From Nocardia abscessus (lineage in GTDB: Bacteria; Actinomycetota; Actinomycetes; Mycobacteriales; Mycobacteriaceae), in contig NZ_JADLQO010000025.1 of assembly GCF_015477775.1 (NCBI RefSeq), positions 1-64,000 on the forward strand: a DNA stretch of 64,000 nucleotides, read 5' to 3'. This document shows positions 53,236 through 61,727 of the stretch, in pieces. Under the pieces are notes generated by a model. It had not been told where the DNA came from. It ran no database searches and worked only from the letters and a program-made list of their open reading frames with translations. The translations under genes were made by a program, and so were the position numbers. The first letter of the stretch is position 1. Each line of letters starts with the position of its first letter.

Positions 53236-54690
53236 TCATCGAGCGGGCCCGAACCAGCGGTCCAGGGCGGTCGGCAGGTCGTGGTGGCTGCCCGGCGCGA
53301 TCCAGGCGACGTGGCCGTCCGGACGCACCAGCAGCGCGGTGGTGCGCGCCGACGTCTCGACCGGTTCGGTCGCGGTCGCGGTGACCACGTCGATGCGGTC
53401 GGTCCAGGGCGCCGCTCGCCGCCGCAGGACCGGGTTGTCGCCGAGGTCGAGCAGCACGCCCCTGCCGGACCGCAGTAGTTCGGCGGTGTGCGTGGCGCGC
53501 CCGCCGCGCAGGAGCGCGTGGCGCGGCAGCCGCGCGCCCAGCAGCGGATGCGTGCCGCCGCCCACCTCGTAGCGGATGTCCAGACCGGTGACGCGGGCGG
53601 CGAGATGGCGTTCCACCTCCGGGTAGGCGACGAGTTCGCGCAGCACCTCGCGCAGCGGCGCGACCTCCTCGCCGCCGAGAATGAAAAGGCTCTGCGCCCT
53701 GGTGTTGTCGAGCAGCCGCCTGCCCACCTCGTGCCGTTCGGTGTGATAACTGTCGAGCAGCGTGTGGGGTGCGGTGCCGCGGATCACCGCCGCCAGTTTC
53801 CAGCCGAGGTTCACCGCGTCCTGGATGCCGGTGTTCATGCCCTGCCCGCCCGCGGGCAAGTGCACGTGCGCGGCGTCACCCGCGAGCAGGACGCGACCGC
53901 GCCGGTACTCGGTGACCAGCCGCGCCGCGTCGCCGAACGCGCTCACCCAGATCGGCTCCGCGTGCGAGATGTCCTCGTCGGTCAGCCGCTTCCAGACGTC
54001 GGCGATCTCCGCGAAAGTCGGCGGGCCGCTGCGCCGCTGAGGTGTGGCGCCCCGTTCGCCGACGATGATCCGGTACGCCCCGTCGGGCAGCCGGGCGCTC
54101 ATCACCATGCCGCCCGCGACCTGCTGTCCGATCATCCGCGGCGCGAGGTCCACCCCGCGCAGATCGGCGAGCAGCAGTTCGGTGGTGGCCGGGGTGCCGG
54201 GAAAGTCGAATCCCGCTGCCTTGCGCACGACACTGCGGCCGCCGTCGCAGCCGACCAGGTACCGCGCCCGCAGCGGCGCGCGGCCGGCGAGGTGCACGGT
54301 GACGCCGTCGTCGTCGCTGTCGAGCCCGATGACCTCGTGACCACGCCGGATGTCGGCGCCCAGCTCCCACGCCCAGCTCTCCAGGACGGCCTCGGTGGTC
54401 GACTGCGGCACCGTGCGCGCGGCTTCCAGCGGCGCGCCCAGTACCCCGAGATCGAGGGGAATGCCGCCGAAATGGCCTGCCGAGCCGGTTTCCAGCGCAC
54501 CGAACCGGCGCAGCAGCCCGCGCTGGTCGAACACCTCGGTGGTGCGCAGGGTCAAACCGATGCCGCGGGACTCGCCGGTGCGGGCGGGCAGCCGGTCCAG
54601 GACGATCACGTCCACACCGGCCAGCCGCAGTTCCCCGGCCAGCGTCAGGCCGGTCGGTCCCGCGCCTGCCACGACGACCGCTGTGTCCAT
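53236..54690 (-). CDS. FAD-dependent aromatic hydroxylase (PgaE/UrdE-like)
   Basis: A 484-aa class A flavin monooxygenase. GAGPTG is at residues 9-14, the DG motif is in LVGCDGGRSVVRKAAG, and the GD motif is GRVLLAGDAAHVHLPAGGQG. It ends with a thioredoxin-like C-terminal domain (TTALLVRPDGHVAW). In angucycline pathways this enzyme hydroxylates C12 and then C12b of prejadomycin-type intermediates. GGAGG precedes the ATG at 54690; ATG 54714, overlapping the carboxylase stop, is the alternative. The substrate call rests on synteny. Confidence 0.9.
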   Translation of the reverse strand: MDTAVVVAGAGPTGLTLAGELRLAGVDVIVLDRLPARTGESRGIGLTLRTTEVFDQRGLLRRFGALETGSAGHFGGIPLDLGVLGAPLEAARTVPQSTTEAVLESWAWELGADIRRGHEVIGLDSDDDGVTVHLAGRAPLRARYLVGCDGGRSVVRKAAGFDFPGTPATTELLLADLRGVDLAPRMIGQQVAGGMVMSARLPDGAYRIIVGERGATPQRRSGPPTFAEIADVWKRLTDEDISHAEPIWVSAFGDAARLVTEYRRGRVLLAGDAAHVHLPAGGQGMNTGIQDAVNLGWKLAAVIRGTAPHTLLDSYHTERHEVGRRLLDNTRAQSLFILGGEEVAPLREVLRELVAYPEVERHLAARVTGLDIRYEVGGGTHPLLGARLPRHALLRGGRATHTAELLRSGRGVLLDLGDNPVLRRRAAPWTDRIDVVTATATEPVETSARTTALLVRPDGHVAWIAPGSHHDLPTALDRWFGPAR

Positions 54691-54710
54691 GCTTGCCTCC
54701 TGAATGCCGT

Positions 54711-56477
54711 TCATGCCGCGTAACTTCCGGAGTCGTCGAGCCGGCACAGCGTCGCGCCGGTGTGCACCGTCGCGCCGACCGTGGCGGTGAGTTCGCGCAC
54801 GACTCCCGCCCGGTGCGCGGTGAGGGGCTGCTCCATCTTCATGGCCTCGAGCACGGCGACCAGATCGCCCGCCTCCACTCGATCACCCTCCGCCACAGCG
54901 ATTTTCACGACAGTGCCCTGCATCGGGGCGACCAGCGCGTCGGCCTCCGCGGGGCGGCGTGCCGCACCGCCGCCGCGTGCGCCGCGGCCGATCCGGCGCG
55001 GCGCGACGGGCCCTGCGGCGGCCTGGGGCAGCACGGGCAGCGACACCTCGAGCCGGCGGCCGCTGATCTCCACCACCACCGTCTCCCGCTCGGATTCCGG
55101 CGCCGCCGCCTCGCCCGTGCTGTCCTGCGGGGGAATGCGGTTGTCGAACTCGGTCTCGATCCACCGGGTGTGCACCGCGAACGGCTCGTTGATGAAGGAG
55201 GGGTCCGCGGTCACCGCCCGATGGAACGGCAGCGTCGTGGCCACACCCTCCACGGCGAACTCGCTCAGCGCCCGCCGAGCCCGCGCCAGCGCCTGCTCTC
55301 GTGTGGCCCCGGTGACGATCAGCTTGGCCAGCAACGAATCCCAGGCGGGACCGATCACGGTGCCCGGCTCCACCCCGGTGTCGAGGCGGACGCCGGGGCC
55401 CGACGGCGCGGCCACCGCCCGCACGGTGCCGGGGGCGGGCAGGAATCCGCGTCCGGGGTCTTCGGCGTTGATCCGGAACTCCAGCGAGTGCCCGCGCGAG
55501 GGCGGGTCGTCGTAACCCAGCGGTTCACCGCGCGCGATCCGGAACATCTCGCGCACCAGATCGATGCCCGTCACCTCTTCGCTCACCGGATGTTCGACCT
55601 GCAAGCGGGTGTTCACCTCGAGGAACGACAGGGTTCCGTCGCGACCGATCAGGAATTCACAGGTCCCGGCGCCGACATAGCCGCTGCGCGCGAGGATCGC
55701 CTTCGACGCCCGGTAGAGCTCCGCGCGCTGCGCGTCGCTCAGGAACGGCGCGGGCGCCTCCTCGACCAGCTTCTGGTGCCGCCGCTGCAGCGAGCAGTCG
55801 CGGGTCGACACCACCACGACATGACCGAAAGCGTCTGCCAGGCATTGCGTTTCCACGTGCCGGGGCTGATCGAGGTAACGCTCGACGAAGCATTCGCCGC
55901 GGCCGAACGCGGTCACGGCCTCACGCACCGCCGCGTCGAAGAGTTCGGGAATCTCCGCGCGGTCGCGCGCCACCCGCAGCCCACGCCCTCCGCCGCCGTA
56001 GGCGGCCTTGATCGCGATCGGCAGCCCGTACCGATCCGCGAACGCGACCGCCTCGGCCGCGCCCGCGATCGGCTCCGGAGTGCCCGCGACCAGTGGGGCG
56101 CCGACCGCCTGGGCGATCCGGCGGGCCGACACCTTGTCCCCCAGCTCGCGGATCGCCGCGGACGGCGGCCCGATCCAGGTCAAGCCCGCGTCGACGACCG
56201 CCTGTGCGAAATCCGCGTCCTCGGAGAGGAATCCGTAGCCGGGATGAACGGCGTCGGCTCCGGACTCGGCGGCGGCACGCAGCAGTTTTCCCGCGTCGAG
56301 ATAGCTGGCCGCCGGGGTGTCCCCGCCGAGTGCGTACGCCTCGTCCGCCAGCCGCACGTGCGGTGCGTCCCGATCGGGCTCGGCGTAGACCGCCACACTC
56401 GTCAAGCCTTCGTCGTGGCAGGCGCGCACGACCCGCACCGCGATCTCGCCCCGATTGGCTATGAGTACCTTGTGCAC
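54711..56477 (-). CDS. Acyl-CoA carboxylase alpha subunit (biotin carboxylase and carrier)
   Basis: A 588-aa protein. The biotin carboxylase domain covers residues 1-450 (VLIANRGEIAVRVVRACHDE, the ATP-grasp Gly-rich loop AAYGGGGRGLRVA, FLEVNTRLQVEHPVSEEVTG). The C-terminal biotinyl domain carries the lysine in EAMKMEQP. It carboxylates biotin for the beta subunit at 44793. GTG start. Jadomycin-type clusters also include a carboxylase of this kind (JadJ), which fits malonyl-CoA supply. Confidence 0.93.
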   Translation of the reverse strand: MHKVLIANRGEIAVRVVRACHDEGLTSVAVYAEPDRDAPHVRLADEAYALGGDTPAASYLDAGKLLRAAAESGADAVHPGYGFLSEDADFAQAVVDAGLTWIGPPSAAIRELGDKVSARRIAQAVGAPLVAGTPEPIAGAAEAVAFADRYGLPIAIKAAYGGGGRGLRVARDRAEIPELFDAAVREAVTAFGRGECFVERYLDQPRHVETQCLADAFGHVVVVSTRDCSLQRRHQKLVEEAPAPFLSDAQRAELYRASKAILARSGYVGAGTCEFLIGRDGTLSFLEVNTRLQVEHPVSEEVTGIDLVREMFRIARGEPLGYDDPPSRGHSLEFRINAEDPGRGFLPAPGTVRAVAAPSGPGVRLDTGVEPGTVIGPAWDSLLAKLIVTGATREQALARARRALSEFAVEGVATTLPFHRAVTADPSFINEPFAVHTRWIETEFDNRIPPQDSTGEAAAPESERETVVVEISGRRLEVSLPVLPQAAAGPVAPRRIGRGARGGGAARRPAEADALVAPMQGTVVKIAVAEGDRVEAGDLVAVLEAMKMEQPLTAHRAGVVRELTATVGATVHTGATLCRLDDSGSYAA

Positions 56478-56517
56478 GACTCGATTCCCTTCCGTCTCGT
56501 CTCGGTGCTGCGCTCGG

Positions 56518-57696
56518 TCACAGGTAGACGGTGTTGGGCGGAAGGCCGACCAGCGTGCGGCCGTACAGCTCGATATTCACGCTCGGGGTGATCATGGCGT
56601 GCAGCGACGTGGCGTGGACGTCGCGCTGCAACCGGGCGATCGGCACGTCCCGGAAGATCGAGGAGCCCCCGCTGGCCTGGGCGAGGATCTCCACCGCCTG
56701 CTTGGCCTGGCGCGCGACCCACCCGATCTGCACCCGCGACCACACCCGTTCCCGCTCGGTCCACGGCTCGTTCGCCGCGGCCTTCGCGTCGACCACGTCG
56801 GCGAAGTGGCGCGCCCGCGTCTGCGCGTCCTCGATCAGCAGCGCCGCTTCCCCGACCTGCAGGTGGGTGACCGGGGCGTCGCGCTGACTGGTGTAGTCGG
56901 TGTAGGTGATCGGGCGTCCGGGCAGCCGCTCGAGGAATCCCGACAGCGCCGCGCGGGCCGCGCCGACCAGCTGACCGGTCTGGATCGCGGTGGTCGTCAC
57001 CAGCACCGGCACCGCGTACTGCGGCTTGCGCGCGTTCACCACGGACTTGGACCGGTTCCGGTAGAAGTCCTCACCGGTGATGACCCGGTGGTCGGGCACG
57101 AAGACGTTCTCGGCGACCGTCGAGACGCTGCCCGATCCCTCCAGACCGAAGGTGTGCCAGTCGTCGACGATCTCCAGGTCGGCGAGGGGCACCAGGGCGA
57201 AGATCGGCACCGGCGCGGCGCCGGGGTCCGAGGGCAGCGCCACGGTGATCTTCCAGTGCGCGTGCAGCACGCCACTGTTGAAGCGCCACTTGCCGTTCAG
57301 GACCCATCCGCCCTCGACCCTGGCCGCGGTGCCCGTGGCGGCGGTGGTGCCGGTGATTCGCACGTTCGGCGTCGCGAAGACCTCGTCGAGTGCCTCGTCG
57401 GGCCACAGCGCGGTCATCCAGGTCAGCGAGGCGTAGATCGAGAGGCAGAACGCGACCGAGGTGTTGCCGCGGGCGATCTCCGTCAGCACCTCGACGAAAT
57501 CGCGGACATTCGATTCGTATCCGCCGTATTGGGCGGGAACCTGCATACGCAGCAGCGAGGATTCCTCGATCGCGGCGATGACGTCGTCGGGCAGACGGCG
57601 GTTCTCATCGATCCACTGGGCCCGCGAACGCAACAGGGGCGCCAATTTCGCCGCGTGTTCGACGAGTTCCGCACGGGTCGGGCTGCTGGCAGGCAT
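56518..57696 (-). CDS. Flavin-dependent hydroxylase of the acyl-CoA dehydrogenase fold (ActVA/HsaA-like)
   Basis: A 392-aa protein. VPAQYGGYESNVRDFVEVLT, ITGTTAATGTAARVEGGWVL and NGKWRFNSGVLHAHW identify the two-component monooxygenase branch of the acyl-CoA dehydrogenase superfamily (HsaA, ActVA-ORF5). Such enzymes take reduced FMN or FAD from a separate reductase and hydroxylate phenols or form quinones. The ATG at 57696 has GAGAGGAA upstream. First gene of the large polyketide operon, preceded by operator site 2. Confidence 0.88.
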   Translation of the reverse strand: MPASSPTRAELVEHAAKLAPLLRSRAQWIDENRRLPDDVIAAIEESSLLRMQVPAQYGGYESNVRDFVEVLTEIARGNTSVAFCLSIYASLTWMTALWPDEALDEVFATPNVRITGTTAATGTAARVEGGWVLNGKWRFNSGVLHAHWKITVALPSDPGAAPVPIFALVPLADLEIVDDWHTFGLEGSGSVSTVAENVFVPDHRVITGEDFYRNRSKSVVNARKPQYAVPVLVTTTAIQTGQLVGAARAALSGFLERLPGRPITYTDYTSQRDAPVTHLQVGEAALLIEDAQTRARHFADVVDAKAAANEPWTERERVWSRVQIGWVARQAKQAVEILAQASGGSSIFRDVPIARLQRDVHATSLHAMITPSVNIELYGRTLVGLPPNTVYL

Positions 57697-58445
57697 GGTC
57701 GATTCCTCTCGCCGAATGCAGAGAATGCCGAGTGGCTGTTGGAGAAGTTCGAAAAAGATTCGGCGACAACATCGTTCACCGATCGCCTGGAAAATCTCGC
57801 ACGGCCTTCGCCTGCTGTTCAAGAGCTGCGGCGCGACTCTACGGTCGACCCGTAGGTTCTTCCCGGGGATCCGCAGGTGCGCCCGCAGGTTTCACCATCC
57901 GGTCCGCAGGGCGAGACTCGAACGCCTTTTGCGTTCATCGCGAGCGCAATTCGGTGCGTCCACCACGACGCCTTTTAGACTCGTCTACGGGAGCGGATGG
58001 GTTCGATCCGCTTCGAATCGTTTCTGTGCGGTCGCGCTGATGGTCTTCGCGTCTGTGTTCCCAGCGCCGTCGAGGTGTAACGGGTCACGCGCCGCACGAA
58101 CTCTTCGCGCCGCCGACGGTCGCACATCGGTGCGGTCATCAGCTACAAGACACCCCGAAACAAGCCACCTCGTCTGCGCTCTTCCAAACGGTCCGGGAAC
58201 ACGGATACCAGCGAACCGCGTTGACGTGGTTCGCGTTCAAAACCGATCGCCGGTCATCGAGCCGAGTGTCGTCGGACGCTACCCATAACGACGTGTGCGC
58301 GGCTGAGAACGACGTCGATCGAAATGCACATCGGCAGGTCACTCGGACTGTGTGGGCGGGCTGGTCCGTTCAGCGGCAAGCGAGCCGCCATTGCCAATAC
58401 AGTTCGACCAGCAGCCGCGCGCGAATTCCTTTACCCGCGCTCTAC
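57697..58445. other. Promoter region of the polyketide operon, no gene
   Basis: About 750 bp with no convincing coding frame. It contains operator site 2 at 57839-57855. The part beyond 57900 has repeated CCGCAGG-like motifs (57868-57917) but no clear structure. The region separates the polyketide operon from the stop of the MFS gene at 58446. Confidence 0.5.
57839..57855. promoter_or_regulatory. Palindromic operator, site 2
   Basis: CTACGG and CCGTAG flank TCGAC, the same 6-5-6 arrangement as the core of 36633-36657, and the right flank continues GTTCTT versus GTTTTG at site 1. It lies 142 nt upstream of the first gene of the polyketide operon, a distance similar to site 1. Confidence 0.65.
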
Positions 58446-59720
58446 TCATCGACGCGCGCGCCACCGCTCGGCGTAGATCGCGCCTGCCACGCAGACAGCG
58501 GCCATACCACCGATCGACAGCACCGTGCGCACACCCGTCCGCTCGGCGAAGAACGCGACCGCGAGCGCGGCCAGCGGCGTCACGCCCTGCACGATGGTGG
58601 TGTACACGGCGATGACGTGCGTGCGGTCGTCGGGAGCGCTGCTCAATTGCAGATGATGGTTCGTCGACTGCAGGAACGACGTCATTCCGGCGCCGCAGAC
58701 CACGAGCAACGCTATCGCCGCGCCCAGATGCGTCGCCCGGCCGAGGACGGCTTCGGCGCCGCCGAGCACAGCGGCGAAGCCGAGGGCGGCGTGCAGGGTC
58801 GGGGTGTCGCGACCGCCGACGAACAGTGCCGCGAACAGCGAGCCACCTGCCAGCGCGGCGGTCACCAGGCCGAATGTCGCGGGCGCGACCCCGAATTCGG
58901 CCTTGGCCAGCAGTGGCGCCGTGACCCGCAGATTCAGGGCGAAGAAGCCGACCGCGGCCAGCAGGACGACCGCCCGGGTCAGGTCCGGGTCGGCGCCGAT
59001 GCGGCGCAGGCCCCTGGACATGTCCAGGGGTTGCCCGCCGTTGCGGCGGGCGACGATCTCAGCCGGCCGCATCATGGCCAGCCCCGCGATGGTAGCCGGG
59101 TAGCTCGCCGCATTGATCGCGAGTGCGACACCTGGTCCGGCCAGCGTGATGAGCACGCCGGCCAGCGCGGGCCCGAGCAACTGCGCCACGCTGAAGTACA
59201 TCGCGCTCAGTGCGGAGGCGTCCCGAAACGCGCTGTCGCCGACGATCTCACCGACGAACGACATGCGCGTCGGCGCCTCCACGGCGTTCAGCACGCCCAG
59301 ACCGAGCGCGAAGGCCCACAACTGCCACACCTGGGCGCGGTCGACCAGGACGAGTATCGCCTGCGCCGTGGTCAGCGCCGCTGCGCCGGTGTTGACGCAG
59401 ATCAGCAGCGTGCGCTTGGGGAACCGGTCGGCCAGCGAACCGACGCCGAACGGGATGAGCAGGGCGGGTGCGAACTGGCAGACGGTGATCACGGCCAGCG
59501 CGAACGCCGAATTGTTAGTCCACTCCAGAACCAGCCAGTCCTGCGCGGCGACCATCATCCAGGTGCCGGTCACCGAGACGACCTGTCCCGTGACGAACAG
59601 CCGGAAATTGCGGATCGACAGAACCGCGAATCGCGCACCCGGCCGCCGGAAAATACGTCGGAGGAAACCCGGCGCCGCGAGGCGGTCGAGAATTCCGGTC
59701 ACCGATTCACGCACACTCAC
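58446..59720 (-). CDS. MFS transporter, EntS/macrolide-efflux type
   Basis: A 424-aa membrane protein of the MFS_3 branch. NFRLFVTGQVVSVTGTWMMV and VLEWTNNSAFALAVITVCQF at the start, GSLADRFPKRTLLICVNTGA as motif A, and EAPTRMSFVGEIVG are typical for EntS-like exporters. The GTG start overlaps the LuxR-type regulator stop by 14 nt, so the regulator and exporter are one unit. A second export route for the polyketide or an intermediate is possible. Confidence 0.88.
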   Translation of the reverse strand: MSVRESVTGILDRLAAPGFLRRIFRRPGARFAVLSIRNFRLFVTGQVVSVTGTWMMVAAQDWLVLEWTNNSAFALAVITVCQFAPALLIPFGVGSLADRFPKRTLLICVNTGAAALTTAQAILVLVDRAQVWQLWAFALGLGVLNAVEAPTRMSFVGEIVGDSAFRDASALSAMYFSVAQLLGPALAGVLITLAGPGVALAINAASYPATIAGLAMMRPAEIVARRNGGQPLDMSRGLRRIGADPDLTRAVVLLAAVGFFALNLRVTAPLLAKAEFGVAPATFGLVTAALAGGSLFAALFVGGRDTPTLHAALGFAAVLGGAEAVLGRATHLGAAIALLVVCGAGMTSFLQSTNHHLQLSSAPDDRTHVIAVYTTIVQGVTPLAALAVAFFAERTGVRTVLSIGGMAAVCVAGAIYAERWRARR

Positions 59721-61071
59721 GCGAATTGATCACGCCGTGCAGTTCACGCCTTCCCGATATACCGAGTTTCCGGTACACATTCGACAGATGGAACTCGACC
59801 GTGCGCACGGTGAGGAACATCGTTTCGGCAATGAATTTATTACTGTGCCCCTGCAACGCCAGACCGGCGATCTTGCGTTCCTGTTTCGTCAGCTTCGCCG
59901 TGCGGCGTTGATTGTCGAGCGTGACGAGCACCGAGTTGGCCCGTTGCAACAGGGGGCGGCTGCCCGCGGCCGCCGCGAGTTCGGTGGCCGCCTCGACAGC
60001 GCCCCGTGAACGGGTGACATCACCCTCGGCCGCGTAGAGCTGGCCCAGGTCACACAGCGTTCCCATCAGCTCGTACCGCGCTTCGGCCAACTCGAGCAGT
60101 TCGACGGCACGCTCCAGCACCGCGATGGACCGGCTGTCCCGGCGAGCCATTCCCAGGGCGTGCAAAGCGCGACCGACCGCGCCCGGCGAACCCCACCGCC
60201 GCGCGGCCGCGAGTTCGTCGTCGGCCAGGGCCGACGCGAGGTCGCCGCGGCCGAGCGCGACCGCGACGAGCGCCGCACGGGAACGCCACGCAACGATCGC
60301 CGGATTCGCCACGTTCAGCGAGATCAGGATCTTGCCGCACTCCAGGTAGTCGGCAAGACTGCCCTCGAGATCGCCTGCGGCCCTGCGCAACGCTCCGCGG
60401 GCGGCGAGCACGTGCGCACGGTCGGGCAGGGCGTCGACGGAACGCCCGCCGTCGTCACCCAGCAACTGCTGGGCGGTGCGCACATCGCCGATCTGAACGA
60501 GGGCCTCGACGAGCCAGGCCAGGGCCATGCCGCGCAACGACGGCGACACTCCCGCACCGAGCAGCGGTATCAAAGCCCCGACAGCCGCTGCGGGGCGGCC
60601 GTTCTGGGCGTCGATCCTGGCTCGAATCAAAGTCAGCACCTCGAACTTCCGGCGCGAGATGCCGCCGCCGCCTGCCGACAGGAAACGATCACAGTACGCG
60701 GCGGCTTCGGAACACCGGTCCGCGTACACCAGCACGAGCAGCGCGAGCCACAGGCAGCCCGCGTCGGGTTCGCAGCCAGCGGCATCCAGCACCAGTTCGG
60801 AGCGCCGGACCACGGTCTCCCGATTCATCACCCCACAGTGGACGAACAGCATGTTCTGCACACCGCCGCACAGGCTGTCCGCATCACCGAAACGGAACCG
60901 CGCCTCGGGCTTGCTCACGCCCGAGAGGTAATCGATCGTGTCCGTCAGCCGCGAGTCCCTGCGTTCACACCAGGACCGCACCGGCCGCTCGGACCGGGTC
61001 CGATCGCCGCAACCGGCGACCCTGGTCGATCCGATCGACAGAAGTTCCGGACGCTGGGCCATGTCGTTCAT
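59707..61071 (-). CDS. LuxR-family regulator with TPR-like region, no ATPase domain
   Basis: A 454-aa protein. The last 65 residues are the LuxR HTH (LTKQERKIAGLALQGHSNKF, MFLTVRTVEFHLSNVYRKLG). Residues 60-380 are helical repeats like the C-terminal half of LAL/MalT regulators, with DIDAQNGRP-type segments and many Ala/Leu-rich helices. The AAA ATPase domain that large LAL proteins carry in front is missing and is not found upstream. The ATG at 61071 overlaps the stop of an upstream 25-codon mini-ORF; a TTG at 61137 is the alternative start. Probably the pathway-situated activator. Confidence 0.85.
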   Translation of the reverse strand: MNDMAQRPELLSIGSTRVAGCGDRTRSERPVRSWCERRDSRLTDTIDYLSGVSKPEARFRFGDADSLCGGVQNMLFVHCGVMNRETVVRRSELVLDAAGCEPDAGCLWLALLVLVYADRCSEAAAYCDRFLSAGGGGISRRKFEVLTLIRARIDAQNGRPAAAVGALIPLLGAGVSPSLRGMALAWLVEALVQIGDVRTAQQLLGDDGGRSVDALPDRAHVLAARGALRRAAGDLEGSLADYLECGKILISLNVANPAIVAWRSRAALVAVALGRGDLASALADDELAAARRWGSPGAVGRALHALGMARRDSRSIAVLERAVELLELAEARYELMGTLCDLGQLYAAEGDVTRSRGAVEAATELAAAAGSRPLLQRANSVLVTLDNQRRTAKLTKQERKIAGLALQGHSNKFIAETMFLTVRTVEFHLSNVYRKLGISGRRELHGVINSRECA

Positions 61072-61145
61072 GACGACACCGCGCTGCTGTAATTCTTCAC
61101 CCGATTCGCGCGCCGATGCGTTGCGAGGTTCAGACAATCATTCAT
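61068..61145 (-). CDS. 25-codon leader mini-ORF coupled to the LuxR-type regulator
   Basis: ATG at 61145, six bases after AGGGGTGACTC, opens a frame of 25 codons (MNDCLNLATHRRANRVKNYS plus SAVSS) whose TGA at 61070-61068 overlaps the ATG of the regulator (61071-61069). The regulator start has no good ribosome site of its own, so its translation probably depends on reading of this leader. The peptide is basic and has no known relative that I can name. Confidence 0.55.
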   Translation of the reverse strand: MNDCLNLATHRRANRVKNYSSAVSS

Positions 61146-61727
61146 GAGTCACCCCTGTTTCAGGCGAAATGCCGGTACTCACGGCCACGCTGCCGGCGGC
61201 GTAGAAAAGCCTCCCCGATAAACGTACCGGCGTCACTCGCAACATTGCGAGTGACGTTCGACACACGATTTCCGTGATCGTATCTATTGCGAATGCCGGG
61301 CCACATTCCGAACTCGCCCACCCTGCCAATTCCCCGCACCATTCCGGAGAATGGCCGCGGCGGACTCGAATTGCGGGAGTTCTCGTATATCTCGAAGTTT
61401 GCTGCAACCGTCGGCGTGAGTTCTGTTCATCGTGCTCGAAATGGAGGGCGGAAACCGTCGAGCCGGCCGGGCCCGGCGCACAGCAAGCTACCCGCCCATC
61501 CGGGGTGAACGCAGACACCCCGAGCCTGCCGAAGTCGTCGCGAATCCGGCAGGCTGGGGCGGCCGTGCGCGGCGCCTCGTGATCCGTTGCGCAGCAACGC
61601 AGATCGAGGCCGAAGGTGTCGATGTGGGCAGCGCGTGAAGAATGTCCGCGGCCGGGCGGCGAAGGTCGCCTGGGTTAGCTGGGCGACCCGACCGGTCCAT
61701 CGCCGATCCGCTCCGGCGGCCGATGGA
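61146..61727. other. Regulatory region upstream of the LuxR-type gene, no gene
   Basis: About 580 bp with lower coding bias. It contains the 26-bp perfect palindrome at 61231-61256. Frames of up to 126 codons on either strand overlap each other and lack ribosome sites. Confidence 0.45.
61231..61256. promoter_or_regulatory. 26-bp perfect palindrome upstream of the LuxR-type regulator
   Basis: Arms CGTCACTCGCAA and TTGCGAGTGACG are perfect complements around CA. The site lies 86 nt upstream of the leader mini-ORF. No T-run follows on the minus strand, so an operator is more likely than a terminator. Confidence 0.65.
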
